Assembly (NCBI GenBank): GCA_021404565.1 | Contig: JAAWWF010000040.1 | Span: forward strand, 62,001-126,000 | Length of the DNA: 64,000 nt | Direction of reading: 5' to 3' | Source of the DNA: Roseivirga sp. | GTDB taxonomy: Bacteria > Bacteroidota > Bacteroidia > Cytophagales > Cyclobacteriaceae | Shown here: positions 63,642 to 64,000 of the stretch, in pieces | Layout: the number at the start of each line of letters is the position of its first letter | Position numbering within the stretch: position 1 is the first letter of the stretch | Program-made: the position numbers and the translations under genes | Notes under the pieces: generated by a model | Database searches by the model: none | Told to the model about the DNA's origin: nothing | Seen by the model: the letters and a program-made list of their open reading frames with translations, nothing else

Positions 63642-64000
63642 TCAGGTTACGGTGTTAATTGCAAGTTCTCCGGTGCCTCTTCCGTCAAAGCTTGTGGTTC
63701 CTTCGGTGTCATCCTGAAAGTCTATACTCCCCCCTTTTATGAAGGCTTCACCACTCCAATATTTATCACCCGTTACGTTGGTGGTGAACTGGATTTGAAA
63801 CTTAGTTTTGTTTACAAACAACAGCATCAAATCATCAGTATTGAGCTTGTCCGTTACTGCATCAATTCGCAACAAACCATTATAGCTAAACGCCCAATTC
63901 CCACGACCCATAAGAAAATCCTCCCAGCGGCCACTATCCATGTTGCTGATATTGATTTCCTTACCATCAAATGTGAGGGTAAAGCCTTTTCCGTGTAGGG
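63642..64000 (-). CDS. Phage tail tube (major tail) protein, partial at the right edge
   Basis: The frame is open from the right edge to a stop at 63642, so the N-terminus is missing. About 119 residues are visible, including YTEKAFTLTFDGKEINISNM, RGNWAFSYNGLLRID and the end SFDGRGTGELAINTV. That ending is typical of TP901-type major tail proteins. An ATG at 63941 lies inside the frame, but the upstream sequence continues the same protein pattern, so it is not taken as the start. Next gene downstream is 5 nt away. Confidence 0.82.
   Translation of the reverse strand, partial: LHGKGFTLTFDGKEINISNMDSGRWEDFLMGRGNWAFSYNGLLRIDAVTDKLNTDDLMLLFVNKTKFQIQFTTNVTGDKYWSGEAFIKGGSIDFQDDTEGTTSFDGRGTGELAINTVT

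Larger units (their letters stand above)
53044..64000 (-). mobile_element. Prophage, tail module (continues beyond the right edge)
   Basis: Ten tightly packed minus-strand genes form a tail module of a long-tailed phage. In transcription order they are tail tube, two chaperone-like genes, tape measure, hub-like protein, tail fibre, three small genes and an HNH-like protein. Junctions are typical of phage (TAATG and ATGA overlaps at 62888, 60182 and 57900). The module ends 80 nt from tRNA-Gln, a common phage attachment target. The head, packaging, lysis and integrase genes and the second attachment site are outside the window. A presumed attachment core would be in the 3' half of the tRNA. Confidence 0.88.

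Noticed and set aside
63642-63941. ATG at 63941 as the start of the tail tube gene
   Set aside because: The frame continues upstream to the window edge with a protein-like sequence (YTEKAFTLTFDGKEI), so the gene is partial rather than starting there.

Overview
The window looks like a chromosome segment of a Bacteroidota bacterium, most likely order Cytophagales. The pointers are the gene families: DUF5916 proteins, MacB/FtsX permeases with an N-terminal prefix domain next to PadR regulators, 7TM-DISM hybrid kinases, SuFu-domain and CpcT-like proteins, and many Sec-signal or lipobox proteins. Start codons rarely have a clear Shine-Dalgarno sequence, and one promoter matches the Bacteroidota TAnnTTTG -7 element. 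No rRNA, CRISPR array or transposase was seen. The species was not determined.

Layout. 1-9.3 kb is a minus-strand run of exported proteins: TolB/PD40-like propellers, an Ig-like protein, an alpha/beta hydrolase, an FtsX-type permease and a DUF5916 outer-membrane protein. 9.4-18.3 kb is the most unusual part. Three plus-strand genes (9485, 15324, 16718) share an N-terminal tag and parts of the eCIS-core (DUF4157) module, but each has a different C-terminal domain. They look like cargo effectors of an extracellular contractile injection system whose structural genes lie outside the window. One carries a CheD-like Thr-x5-Cys-x16-His pattern, suggesting a glutamine deamidase. One has lost most of the eCIS core and carries an HExxxH zincin-like motif. 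The third is unrecognised. Two of them share a near-identical leader just before the ATG. M28 and M20 peptidases and two small exported proteins lie between them.

18.3-27.7 kb holds an autoregulated-looking TetR/GNAT pair, a SuFu-domain protein, and a VioB-like ferritin-domain protein, nucleoside hydrolase and bicovalent flavin oxidase group that may be a small specialised-metabolism locus. CHMI and VOC enzymes follow. 27.7-36.9 kb has a TPR-like protein broken by an in-frame TGA, a receptor-L-domain lipoprotein, a PadR regulator with two tandem prefix-domain permeases, a CpcT-like lipoprotein and a YjbR protein. 37.4-52.3 kb has an aldolase, an NhaP antiporter, two paralogous hybrid histidine kinases flanking a PrcB-like lipoprotein, a TIM-barrel isomerase, a sugar porter, and two exported beta-propeller proteins, one with a Met/Asp/His-rich metal-binding-type insert.

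52.9-64 kb begins with tRNA-Gln(UUG) and continues into a long-tailed prophage. Its genes all read on the minus strand from a tail tube protein at the right edge, through a likely frameshifted tail-assembly chaperone pair, tape measure, hub-like protein and repeat-containing tail fibre, to small end-of-module genes and an HNH-like protein next to the tRNA. The rest of the prophage lies beyond the right edge.

Three genes carry what look like single-base lesions: a frameshift at about 516, a stop at 28664 and a frameshift at about 62870. These are either real decay or errors in the sequence.
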